A DNA stretch of 12,680 nt, from the NCBI GenBank assembly GCA_030591305.1, contig JAUVBI010000067.1, positions 1 through 12,680 on the forward strand, written 5' to 3'. A program made the position numbers and the translations under genes. Source of the stretch: Pseudomonadota bacterium (lineage in GTDB: Bacteria; Pseudomonadota; Gammaproteobacteria; Pseudomonadales; Halieaceae). Every line of letters starts with the position of its first letter. Position 1 is the first letter of the stretch. The notes under the pieces are model-generated. The model ran no database searches, was not told the origin of the DNA, and was given only the letters and a program-made list of their open reading frames with translations. Positions 1 through 5,713 of the stretch are shown here, in pieces.

Positions 1-443
1 ATGACAAGGTTTGTGCCATGGCCGAGGAGGCCAAAGACCGAGGTGCGCGTTTCCTGTGCGGTGGTGAGCCCATGGAGGGGCCGGGGTATTTCTTCCCGGT
101 CACCATCGTGGCCGATATCGACGATGATGCCCGCCTGGTCTGCGAAGAGCCCTTTGGCCCTATTCTGCCTGTTCTTAAGTTCAGTGATGTGGAGGATGCC
201 CTGCAGCGGGCCAATGCCAGTTCCTGCGGTTTGGGCGGTTCGGTCTGGTCCAGTGATGTGGCTGCGGCAACAGCGCTGGCGTCTCGGCTTGAGTGCGGTA
301 CCGCCTGGGTTAATAATCATGCGATGATTCAGCCCGATGCACCTTTTGGGGGTGTTAAGGAGTCCGGTATCGGTGTGGAATTTGGCCGCTATGGCCTGGA
401 GGAATACACCAATATCCAGACTCTGCAGATCAGTAAATCCTGA
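1..443 (+). CDS. Aldehyde dehydrogenase, C-terminal part (5' end outside window)
   Basis: The reading frame is open from base 3 to the TGA at 441-443, giving about 146 residues of a NAD(P)-dependent aldehyde dehydrogenase. The family signature CEEPFGPILPV is present (its second Glu contacts the nicotinamide ribose), as is the C-terminal block APFGGVKESGIGVEFG followed by GLEEYTNIQT. The catalytic Cys and general-base Glu would lie upstream of the window and cannot be checked. The ATG at 18 is internal: homology to the family continues up to the window edge, so it is not a start. The gene lies 83 bases upstream of the amine dehydrogenase heavy chain on the same strand. A fitting role, inferred from context, is oxidation of the aldehyde released by that enzyme to the carboxylic acid in the cytoplasm. 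Substrate specificity cannot be read from this fragment. Confidence 0.93.
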   Translation, partial: DKVCAMAEEAKDRGARFLCGGEPMEGPGYFFPVTIVADIDDDARLVCEEPFGPILPVLKFSDVEDALQRANASSCGLGGSVWSSDVAAATALASRLECGTAWVNNHAMIQPDAPFGGVKESGIGVEFGRYGLEEYTNIQTLQISKS

Positions 444-526
444 GGCGTGCTTTAGTGGCATTCCCGGCTGGTGGGCTGAGGCCAGCAGGCCTATACTTGA
501 GCACAATAACGACAGGAATAAAGTGT
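444..526 (+). promoter_or_regulatory. Intergenic leader before aauB; possible hairpin and weak promoter
   Basis: This 83-base gap holds a small inverted repeat, AGGCC-AGCA-GGCCT at 479-492. A -10-like TATACT follows at 492-497 but has no convincing -35 element at the right distance. No T-run follows the hairpin, so it is not a good rho-independent terminator. The ribosome binding site for aauB is AGGA at about 514-517, nine bases before the ATG. Whether aauB has its own promoter or is read through from the aldehyde dehydrogenase gene cannot be decided from sequence. Confidence 0.25.
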
Positions 527-1747
527 ATGTCCCCGATGAAAAAATTTCGTGCAAAAGGTTCAGCTGCCGCCAGCATGTTTGGAGGCGCACTGGTTGTATT
601 GCTGGCCACGGGCCAGGTGGCATTTGCGGCACAGGACAGTCGCCCGCCGCCATTACCCATAGAACCTACCGACGCTGTCGAAACCCTGCCCCGTGATTAC
701 CCGCCAAATTGGTTTCTGGTGCACGATGTGGGTTTTTTCCATATGTCCGACGGCAAGGTTTATATTATAGACAGTGCCGCTGAGACGTCGTCGCGCGCTA
801 TTAAAGGCCTGTTTAATGTCTCCTATATGGGCAACCTTGCGCAGTCGCCGCGACGTGGCGAAATATACGCGACGGAGGCTTTTCACCCCCGGGGCACACG
901 GGGTGACCGGATCGACGTTCTCACCATCTGGGACAAGGAAACACTGTCTCCTAAAGGGGAAGTTATGCTGCTCCCGGGCAAGCGCCTGTTCGGTATGCCA
1001 GAGCGCTACGCGGTGGTTCCCCTGGACAACGACCGTTTTTTGGCTATCGCCAATTTCAGCCCAGCGACATCGGCTACCATCATCAACCTGGACACGCGTA
1101 AAATTGTTGCAGAGATTCCCACCCCGGGTTGCAGTTTGGTTTATCCCACCGGCAAATTGGGCTTCAGTTCCCTGTGTGCCGACGGACGTTTTATGAGCAC
1201 CGAGCTGAATGCAGATGGCACCCTGTTAACACAGACTCGTACCGACAGTTTTTTCAGCTCTGATGACACGCCCATCTATGAGCGCCCGGCGATTATTAAT
1301 GATATTGCCTATTTTCCGACGATTGCAGGCCTTGTTCACCCGGTAGATCTCAGTGGTAAGGTAGCGGAGGTGGGGGAGGCCTGGAGCCTGGTTTCCGATG
1401 CTGAGCGGGCGCAGAACTGGGCACCGGGAGGCATTGTCCTGATTGACCGGGACGACCAGGGTCGCTTCTACATCATTATGCATGCCGATGCCAAAGACGG
1501 CAGCTATCAAGGTGGCGGTTCGGAAGTGTGGGTATTTGATGCGGCGAAAAAACAGCGTGTGATGCGTATTGCGCTGCGAGAATGGGGCCTGTCACTGGGC
1601 CTTAGCCGGGGGCCGAACCCTGTTCTTATGGTCGTCAATCCGCTGACCATGAGCCTGGAAATGTACAGCACCGAAAGTGGTGAATTTATCAGCAGTATCG
1701 ATGACTTCGGCCAGGAGACACCGCTGATGATGATGGGTTCAAAGTAA
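527..1747 (+). CDS. aauB: TTQ amine dehydrogenase heavy (alpha) chain, aromatic amine dehydrogenase-like
   Basis: This is the 406-residue large subunit of a periplasmic quinoprotein amine dehydrogenase, which holds the TTQ-bearing light chain and shapes the substrate channel (R-CH2-NH2 to aldehyde plus NH3). A Sec signal peptide is visible: basic MKKFRAK, a hydrophobic stretch around residues 17-34, and cleavage near AFA|AQD. The rest fits the MADH/AADH heavy-chain beta-propeller family, including the block EAFHPRGTRGDRIDVLTIWD around residues 117-136. C202 and C217 are 15 apart, matching the heavy-chain disulfide spacing remembered for methylamine dehydrogenase. The length is close to family members (about 400-430). 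I chose the ATG at 527 because an AGGA lies nine bases upstream and the signal peptide begins there; the longer open frame from 455 adds a non-signal-like extension. It is followed three bases later by aauE. The TTQ light chain downstream supports the call. Confidence 0.9.
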   Translation: MSPMKKFRAKGSAAASMFGGALVVLLATGQVAFAAQDSRPPPLPIEPTDAVETLPRDYPPNWFLVHDVGFFHMSDGKVYIIDSAAETSSRAIKGLFNVSYMGNLAQSPRRGEIYATEAFHPRGTRGDRIDVLTIWDKETLSPKGEVMLLPGKRLFGMPERYAVVPLDNDRFLAIANFSPATSATIINLDTRKIVAEIPTPGCSLVYPTGKLGFSSLCADGRFMSTELNADGTLLTQTRTDSFFSSDDTPIYERPAIINDIAYFPTIAGLVHPVDLSGKVAEVGEAWSLVSDAERAQNWAPGGIVLIDRDDQGRFYIIMHADAKDGSYQGGGSEVWVFDAAKKQRVMRIALREWGLSLGLSRGPNPVLMVVNPLTMSLEMYSTESGEFISSIDDFGQETPLMMMGSK

Positions 1748-1750
1748 GCG

Positions 1751-2281
1751 ATGATTGTGCCCGATTTACTTGGTGTAGGCCTGGCCTTATTTCTGGCCTG
1801 GCTGTTTGCCCAGGCAGCAATTCACAAGTTGCGCGCGCCGGATGTGTACCGCCGCCTGGTCGCTGCTTACCTGGAAGCCGATACCGTTGGGCGGCCTGTG
1901 GTCTGGTTGCTTGGCCTTGCGGAATTAACACTTGCGATATTACTGGTTCTACCGGTAAGCCGGCAAATCGGCCTGGCCACCAGTGCTTTTGTGTTGTTGG
2001 CCTATGCCGGGCTGATGGCAATGCAATTGGTGCGTGGCAGGCGAGATCTGCAATGTGGTTGTGCCGGGCCGGCATCCGCTACAACGGTTACACCCTCATT
2101 GGTCATGCGTAACATAATCTGCGCTTTTCTGGCCCTGCTGGCTCTGTTGCCGGCAGTAGATGTGGCCCCTGCTGTACCCGCTATGGGCCTGAGCCTGTTT
2201 ATCGCAATATTTTCAACCCTGATCTATCTGAGCAGTGAGCAGATGATCGGCAACGCACAGCAAATGGCGGGAGAGCGTTAG
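1751..2281 (+). CDS. aauE: MauE/AauE-type amine dehydrogenase maturation membrane protein
   Basis: A 176-residue integral membrane protein of the MauE (DoxX-like) family, needed in known systems for export, folding or disulfide formation of the amine dehydrogenase light chain. Hydrophobic segments are visible at about residues 5-22, 52-68, 75-94, 118-135 and 145-161. A Cys pair CGC (C102, C104) in the context DLQCGCAG sits just after the third segment, as is usual in MauE, and could take part in thiol exchange with the neighbouring thioredoxin-like AauD. The start codon lies three bases after the aauB stop and the stop codon is one base before aauD, so translation is probably coupled. The family call rests on gene order (B-E-D-A), membrane topology and the CGC motif. 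The biochemical role is known only from mutant phenotypes in related systems. Confidence 0.88.
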   Translation: MIVPDLLGVGLALFLAWLFAQAAIHKLRAPDVYRRLVAAYLEADTVGRPVVWLLGLAELTLAILLVLPVSRQIGLATSAFVLLAYAGLMAMQLVRGRRDLQCGCAGPASATTVTPSLVMRNIICAFLALLALLPAVDVAPAVPAMGLSLFIAIFSTLIYLSSEQMIGNAQQMAGER

Positions 2282-2282
2282 C

Positions 2283-2903
2283 ATGGACCTGTTGCTTGTA
2301 TCGAATATTGTGCTTTGGATTGGTTTTATTATTATGGTTTTGGTGAACCTGGCCCTGGCCAGGCAGGTGGGGGTGCTCTACGAGCGCGTCGCTCCTGCAG
2401 GGGCCCTGATGATGAACCAGACACTCTCTGTGGGTGATTCGGCGCCGGAGCTCTCATTATCCACACTGAGCGGGGATATTGAAGTGGTGGGCAAGGTACA
2501 GGATGAAAAATCCCAGCTGGTGTTTTTTCTCTCGCCCGACTGCCCGGTTTGTAATGAGTTAACCCCGGCGCTCAAGTCGGCGGCCAAAGCAGAGGCCAAG
2601 TGGTTGCATGTTGTATTGGCCAGTGACGGCGAGGAGCAAAATCACCGTGCTTATGTTCAGCGCAAGGGCCTTGGCGAATTTCCCTATGTTATATCAGAAC
2701 TTCTGGGTAAAACCTATGGCGTGTCCAAGCTGCCCTATGCGGTATTGATCGATGAGCAGGGAAAAATTGCGTCCATGGGTATTATCAATTCCCGGGAGCA
2801 CCTCGATAGCCTGTTTGAAGCCAAGGAACGCAACGTGGCCTCTATTCAGGACTATATGAGCAGACGAGAATCCAGTCAGTACGTGGAGGCAGACAAAGCA
2901 TGA
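2283..2903 (+). CDS. aauD: MauD/AauD thioredoxin-like light-chain maturation protein
   Basis: A 206-residue membrane-anchored thioredoxin-fold protein. Residues 4-26 form a single N-terminal membrane anchor, which would place the remainder in the periplasm. The thioredoxin-like domain starts near residue 48 (SVGDSAPELSLSTLSG). Its active-site motif is CPVC (C87, C90) in FFLSPDCPVCNEL, and a cis-Pro region is seen in SKLPYAVLID. MauD homologues assist formation of the many disulfides of the light chain, and known mauD mutants fail to accumulate it. The very cysteine-rich light chain encoded directly downstream fits this role. The gene overlaps aauA by four bases (ATGA at 2900-2903). A purine-rich GGGAGAG lies just upstream of the ATG at 2283. 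Confidence 0.92.
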   Translation: MDLLLVSNIVLWIGFIIMVLVNLALARQVGVLYERVAPAGALMMNQTLSVGDSAPELSLSTLSGDIEVVGKVQDEKSQLVFFLSPDCPVCNELTPALKSAAKAEAKWLHVVLASDGEEQNHRAYVQRKGLGEFPYVISELLGKTYGVSKLPYAVLIDEQGKIASMGIINSREHLDSLFEAKERNVASIQDYMSRRESSQYVEADKA

Positions 2904-3421
2904 ATATATTGGACAAACTGTTTGAAAAACAAACGCGTCAACTCGCTCAGCGCAGCTCGCGGCGCGGTATTCTCAAAGGGTTGGGCAGTTTACTGGTGGG
3001 CGGGGCTGTAGTGCCTTTGTTGCCAGTGGCAAGAGCTTCTGCCGGCCCGCCGATTGGCAAGCCGGTAGAGGAGGGCGACCCCCTCAGTTGTGACTACTGG
3101 CGTTACTGTGCGGTGGATGGCTTTTTGTGTAGTTGCTGCGGTGGAACGGCCAACTCCTGCCCACCGGGTACGGAGATGTCTCCGGTCACCTGGATTGGCA
3201 CCTGTCGCAACCCAGCAGATGGCCGCAATTATGTGATTTCCTATAACGATTGCTGCGGTAAATCATCCTGTGGCACCTGTCTGTGCCAGAGGGATGAGGG
3301 CGACCGACCCATGTATCGGGCTGACAAGACAAATGACATTAACTGGTGCCTGGGCACCGCAAGTGCCGCCTACCACTGCTCCACAGCTATTGTGGTCGGT
3401 GTGGCGTTTGAAGATCAATGA
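2900..3421 (+). CDS. aauA: TTQ amine dehydrogenase light (beta) chain, aromatic amine dehydrogenase type
   Basis: The 173-residue catalytic subunit carries the tryptophan tryptophylquinone cofactor. A Tat signal is present (SRRGILK at residues 20-26, hydrophobic stretch, ARASA at 44-48). W98 and W149 are exactly 51 apart, as are the cross-linked tryptophans of MADH (57/108) and AADH (109/160). D73 (W98 minus 25) and D117 (W98 plus 19) match the catalytic and TTQ-forming Asp residues (AADH Asp84 and Asp128). The mature part has 14 Cys, 12 at the positions of the six MADH disulfides. The extra pair C80 and C124, and the blocks FLCSCCGGT and WIGTC, match remembered AADH sequence more than MADH. 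S161 lies where AADH has Thr172. From the family, the likely substrates are arylalkylamines such as phenylethylamine or tyramine, but this is inferred. The gene overlaps aauD and the next cytochrome by four bases each. Confidence 0.94.
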   Translation: MNILDKLFEKQTRQLAQRSSRRGILKGLGSLLVGGAVVPLLPVARASAGPPIGKPVEEGDPLSCDYWRYCAVDGFLCSCCGGTANSCPPGTEMSPVTWIGTCRNPADGRNYVISYNDCCGKSSCGTCLCQRDEGDRPMYRADKTNDINWCLGTASAAYHCSTAIVVGVAFEDQ

Positions 3422-3852
3422 GGGCTCTGGCGGCCATTGCCTGCGTGCTGATTACAGCTTTTGCCCAGGCCGGTGATAATGCGGATGAGCGGCGCGCAAA
3501 ATATAATTACCAGATACATTGTCAGGGCTGCCATGCCCCCGATGGGGCGGGAGCGGGTGATATTCCCGAAATGAAGGGGCATGTGGGCTATTTCCTGGGG
3601 ACACAGGCGGGGCGTGAGTACCTTGTTCGCGTACCGGGCTCAGCGACTTCAGCGCTGGGTGACAGCGACCTGGCAGATGTATTGAACTGGATCATAATGG
3701 AGTTTTCCGGGGGCAGCGTGGGTGATAATTTTAAACCTTATTCCCAGGCAGAGGTGGGACGTTTGCGCCAGCACCCCTTAAATGAGGTCGAACAATATCG
3801 GGCGGATTTGCTGGATCAGTTATCTGTGCTAAGCCAGGAGCGTACGCAATGA
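3418..3852 (+). CDS. Small periplasmic mono-haem cytochrome c of the amine dehydrogenase operon
   Basis: A 144-residue exported protein: the signal peptide spans about residues 1-18 (hydrophobic, ending AFAQA|GD), followed by one haem c motif CQGCH at 35-39. Candidate axial Met residues are M52 (PEMKG) and M94; the sequence alone does not decide. The start overlaps the aauA stop as ATGA, and the end overlaps the next cytochrome gene the same way, so it is part of the same transcript. The described Alcaligenes faecalis aau cluster also has a small mono-haem cytochrome gene (orf-2) directly after aauA, which supports a shared function. The likely role is to accept electrons from the reduced TTQ enzyme or pass them on towards the terminal oxidase. 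No azurin or amicyanin gene is seen in the window. The specific partner is inferred. Confidence 0.85.
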   Translation: MRALAAIACVLITAFAQAGDNADERRAKYNYQIHCQGCHAPDGAGAGDIPEMKGHVGYFLGTQAGREYLVRVPGSATSALGDSDLADVLNWIIMEFSGGSVGDNFKPYSQAEVGRLRQHPLNEVEQYRADLLDQLSVLSQERTQ

Positions 3853-4412
3853 TAAAGCAAAGAGTTCTTATCTTTACGGCCCTGCTGCTGGCTGCGTTGC
3901 CTGTATTTGCGGGGGAGCCACCTGCGCTTACACAGCACTGTGTTGCCTGCCACGGGGTGGCTGGGGTTTCGAATAACCCGCAGTGGCCTAATCTGGCCGG
4001 GCAAAATGCCGACTATATGAAAGTACAACTTATTGCCTTTCGCGATGGTGTGCGCAGCAATCCCATGATGGATGCGGTGGTTGCAGACTTGAGTGATGAT
4101 GACGCAAGCGTGCTTTCGCAGTGGTATGCCAGCCTGGATCGGGCCACTTCCGGCAGCGGTGATGCGAAGCTGGTAGCAGTTGGTGAACATCTGTCAGCCT
4201 ACTGTAAAGCCTGTCACGGTATGACGGGGGAGCCCGTTGCAACTGAATGGCCGGTTCTGGCTGGGCAGCAGGGGCCCTATTTACAGGCTCAGCTGCAGGC
4301 GTTCAAAAATGGTAGCCGTATCAGCCCGTTTATGCAGGCTGCGCTCAGCCAGCTTGGCGAACATGAGTTTGCCGCATTGGCTGCGTACTACAGTCAATTT
4401 TCGTCTGAGTAA
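3849..4412 (+). CDS. Di-haem cytochrome c4-like protein
   Basis: A 187-residue periplasmic protein with a signal peptide (residues 1-21, ALPVFA|GEP) and two similar cytochrome c domains. The haem motifs are CVACH (31-35) and CKACH (119-123). Each is followed by the c4-type pattern WPxLAGQ...Y...QL.AF..G.R..P(M/F)M: residues 46-74 in the first domain and 134-162 in the second. Probable axial ligands are M73 or M74, and M162. The internal duplication and length are typical of cytochrome c4, which carries electrons to cbb3-type oxidases. It is much shorter than the di-haem enzyme MauG (about 350-400 residues) and lacks its architecture, so it should not be taken as the TTQ-forming enzyme. It overlaps the previous cytochrome gene by ATGA and is the last gene of the amine dehydrogenase operon. 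Confidence 0.9.
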   Translation: MIKQRVLIFTALLLAALPVFAGEPPALTQHCVACHGVAGVSNNPQWPNLAGQNADYMKVQLIAFRDGVRSNPMMDAVVADLSDDDASVLSQWYASLDRATSGSGDAKLVAVGEHLSAYCKACHGMTGEPVATEWPVLAGQQGPYLQAQLQAFKNGSRISPFMQAALSQLGEHEFAALAAYYSQFSSE

Positions 4413-4438
4413 CATGTACTGGGGCGTAGTTCGCCTGC

Positions 4439-4467
4439 CTGAAACTAGTTTTAAGTGAGAGTATTTT
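4439..4467 (+). promoter_or_regulatory. Promoter with operator-like palindrome in the -35/-10 spacer (for the MBL-fold gene)
   Basis: The -35 CTGAAA (4439-4444) and -10 TATTTT (4462-4467) are separated by 17 bases. The spacer and first -10 bases hold the imperfect palindrome TAGTTTTAAGTGAGAGTA (4446-4463). The same element in the same position relative to -35 and -10 occurs in the promoter of the FAD monooxygenase at 7404-7432; over 23 aligned bases from the base before the operator to the end of the -10, 17 are identical. Taken alone the hexamers are only 4/6 matches each; the shared geometry raises confidence. It is most likely a binding site of the MarR-family protein encoded at 7533. It starts 27 bases after the di-haem cytochrome stop codon. 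Confidence 0.6.
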
Positions 4468-4488
4468 GTGCTATTCTCGCGCGTTAAA

Positions 4489-4504
4489 CATACTGCACGG
4501 TATG
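4489..4504. repeat. Short inverted repeat in the leader of the MBL-fold gene
   Basis: CATAC-TGCACG-GTATG is a perfect 5-bp-arm inverted repeat with a six-base loop, located between the predicted promoter and the start codon. It could form a weak hairpin in the mRNA or be a protein site. Its small size means chance is a fair explanation. Confidence 0.25.
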
Positions 4505-4544
4505 CATTCCATCCCCCCGATAAACCAAGCGGAAGAATAACATC

Positions 4545-5507
4545 ATGGCCAAGAAACCCTTTGCATCATCAGCTGACCTGGGCGAAAAAGTAGAAACTCT
4601 GGAAGTATTGGCAGACGGCGTCTATGCACTCACCGCCGAGGGAGACCCTAACATTGGTGCCATTGAGGGCGAGGATTTCCTGGTGGCCTTTGATGCGCTG
4701 GCAACCCCCAAGGCCGCTCGAGACTGGCTGGCAAAGCTGCGTGAACATACCGACAAGCCGGTGAAATACCTGGTGCTGTCCCATTATCATGCCGTGCGGG
4801 TACTGGGTGCGTCGGCCTTCGATGCGGAAAACATCATTACCAGTGATGTAACCCGGCAATTGATAGAGGAGCGTGGGCAGCAGGACTGGGACAGTGAATT
4901 CGGACGCATGCCGCGTTTGTTTCGGGAGCCGGACGAAATTCCGGGCCTTACCCACCCCACCATAACCTTCAGTCAACGGCTCGAAATTCCACTGGGTGGA
5001 GACCGGGGTGACCTGGTCTTGCAACACTGTGGCCGCGGTCACACCGCCGGCGATATTGTCGCCTGGCTGCCCAAACCCAAAATATTGTTCACCGGCGATT
5101 TAGTCGAAGCGGAAGCGGCGCTTTACACCGGTGATGCCTCTCACTTTGATTGGTCTACCTCAACACTGGACACCCTGAAAGCATTTCAGGCCGAGCAATT
5201 GGTGGGTGGGCGCGGTGCTGTTGCCAGGGGTCGGGAAGACGTCGATGCAGCCATTGAACTGACTCGCGGGTTCCTGCTCGATATGATCGAAAAGGTCGGC
5301 GAAGTGCACAAAAACAAGGGAACATTGAAAGAAGCTTTCGAGGTAACCTACGCCCATTTACAGCCCAAGTTTGGCCAGTGGCCAATTTTTGAGCATTGTC
5401 TGCCGTTCGATGTGCAGCGCTTGTGGGATGAATTCGACGGTACTGACTGGGGGCGTATCTGGACTGCCGAGCGCGATCAGGAAGTATGGGACCAGTTGCA
5501 GGACTAA
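4545..5507 (+). CDS. MBL-fold metallo-hydrolase with altered metal site (HxHxVR)
   Basis: A 320-residue cytoplasmic protein (no signal peptide) of the metallo-beta-lactamase fold. The first metal motif is H80-Y-H82-A-V84-R85, where the usual form is HxHxDH. The second His motif is GRGHTAGD (H166, D170), and the FTGDLVE block keeps D185. The late region that normally has GHG reads GGRGAV at about residues 217-222. Thus the Zn1 ligands (H80, H82, H166) are kept, while the Asp and both His residues expected at Zn2 are replaced, suggesting one metal or a changed chemistry. The conserved surroundings suggest a distinct subfamily rather than decay. The RBS GGAAG lies about nine bases before the ATG. 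The gene is convergent with the DUF2783 gene (20-base gap) and appears co-regulated with the FAD monooxygenase through a shared operator. Its substrate is unknown; a role as hydrolase in an aromatic degradation step is a guess. Confidence 0.85.
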   Translation: MAKKPFASSADLGEKVETLEVLADGVYALTAEGDPNIGAIEGEDFLVAFDALATPKAARDWLAKLREHTDKPVKYLVLSHYHAVRVLGASAFDAENIITSDVTRQLIEERGQQDWDSEFGRMPRLFREPDEIPGLTHPTITFSQRLEIPLGGDRGDLVLQHCGRGHTAGDIVAWLPKPKILFTGDLVEAEAALYTGDASHFDWSTSTLDTLKAFQAEQLVGGRGAVARGREDVDAAIELTRGFLLDMIEKVGEVHKNKGTLKEAFEVTYAHLQPKFGQWPIFEHCLPFDVQRLWDEFDGTDWGRIWTAERDQEVWDQLQD

Positions 5508-5527
5508 CCGTTAAGCCGCTTTATCAC

Positions 5528-5713
5528 TCAGCTGCTGGCTACGGTCATCGCCTCGTTCAGTATGTCCATATCACCAATATGGTTGGCCAGCACGAGTATT
5601 AATTTGGCGTTCATCAACTGCACCTCATCTTCGGAGCGGTCACGTTGCATGTCGATCAGCTTTTCGTAAAAGTCATCGGGCTGGTCGATGTTGGGCTCAA
5701 GATTCAGTCGCAT
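5528..5713 (-). CDS. DUF2783 family small protein
   Basis: A 61-residue, acidic, probably helical cytoplasmic protein (NIDQPDDFYEKLIDMQRD followed by LMNAKLILVLANHIGD). It fits the DUF2783 family, small proteins often encoded directly after flavoprotein hydroxylases. Its ATG overlaps the end of the monooxygenase gene by ten bases, and a GGAG lies seven bases upstream of that ATG, so the two are almost certainly co-translated. Function is not known. The tight linkage suggests a partner or stabiliser of the monooxygenase or a small step in the same pathway, which is inference. It ends 20 bases from the convergent MBL-fold gene; no clear bidirectional terminator is visible in that gap. Confidence 0.82.
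   Translation of the reverse strand: MRLNLEPNIDQPDDFYEKLIDMQRDRSEDEVQLMNAKLILVLANHIGDMDILNEAMTVASS

Noticed and set aside
1..327. A 108-codon open frame beginning at base 1 on the plus strand.
   Set aside because: It is out of frame with the aldehyde dehydrogenase, whose motifs are unmistakable across the same bases.
479..492. Hairpin AGGCC-AGCA-GGCCT after the aldehyde dehydrogenase gene considered as a terminator.
   Set aside because: The stem is only five pairs and no T-run follows.
3849..4412. The di-haem cytochrome considered as a MauG-type TTQ-forming enzyme.
   Set aside because: It is half the expected length, shows the internal duplication of cytochrome c4, and has c4-type Met ligand regions in both domains.
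4569..5042. A 157-codon minus-strand frame within the MBL-fold gene.
   Set aside because: It is a shadow of a gene with clear metal-binding motifs and has no ribosome site or domain of its own.
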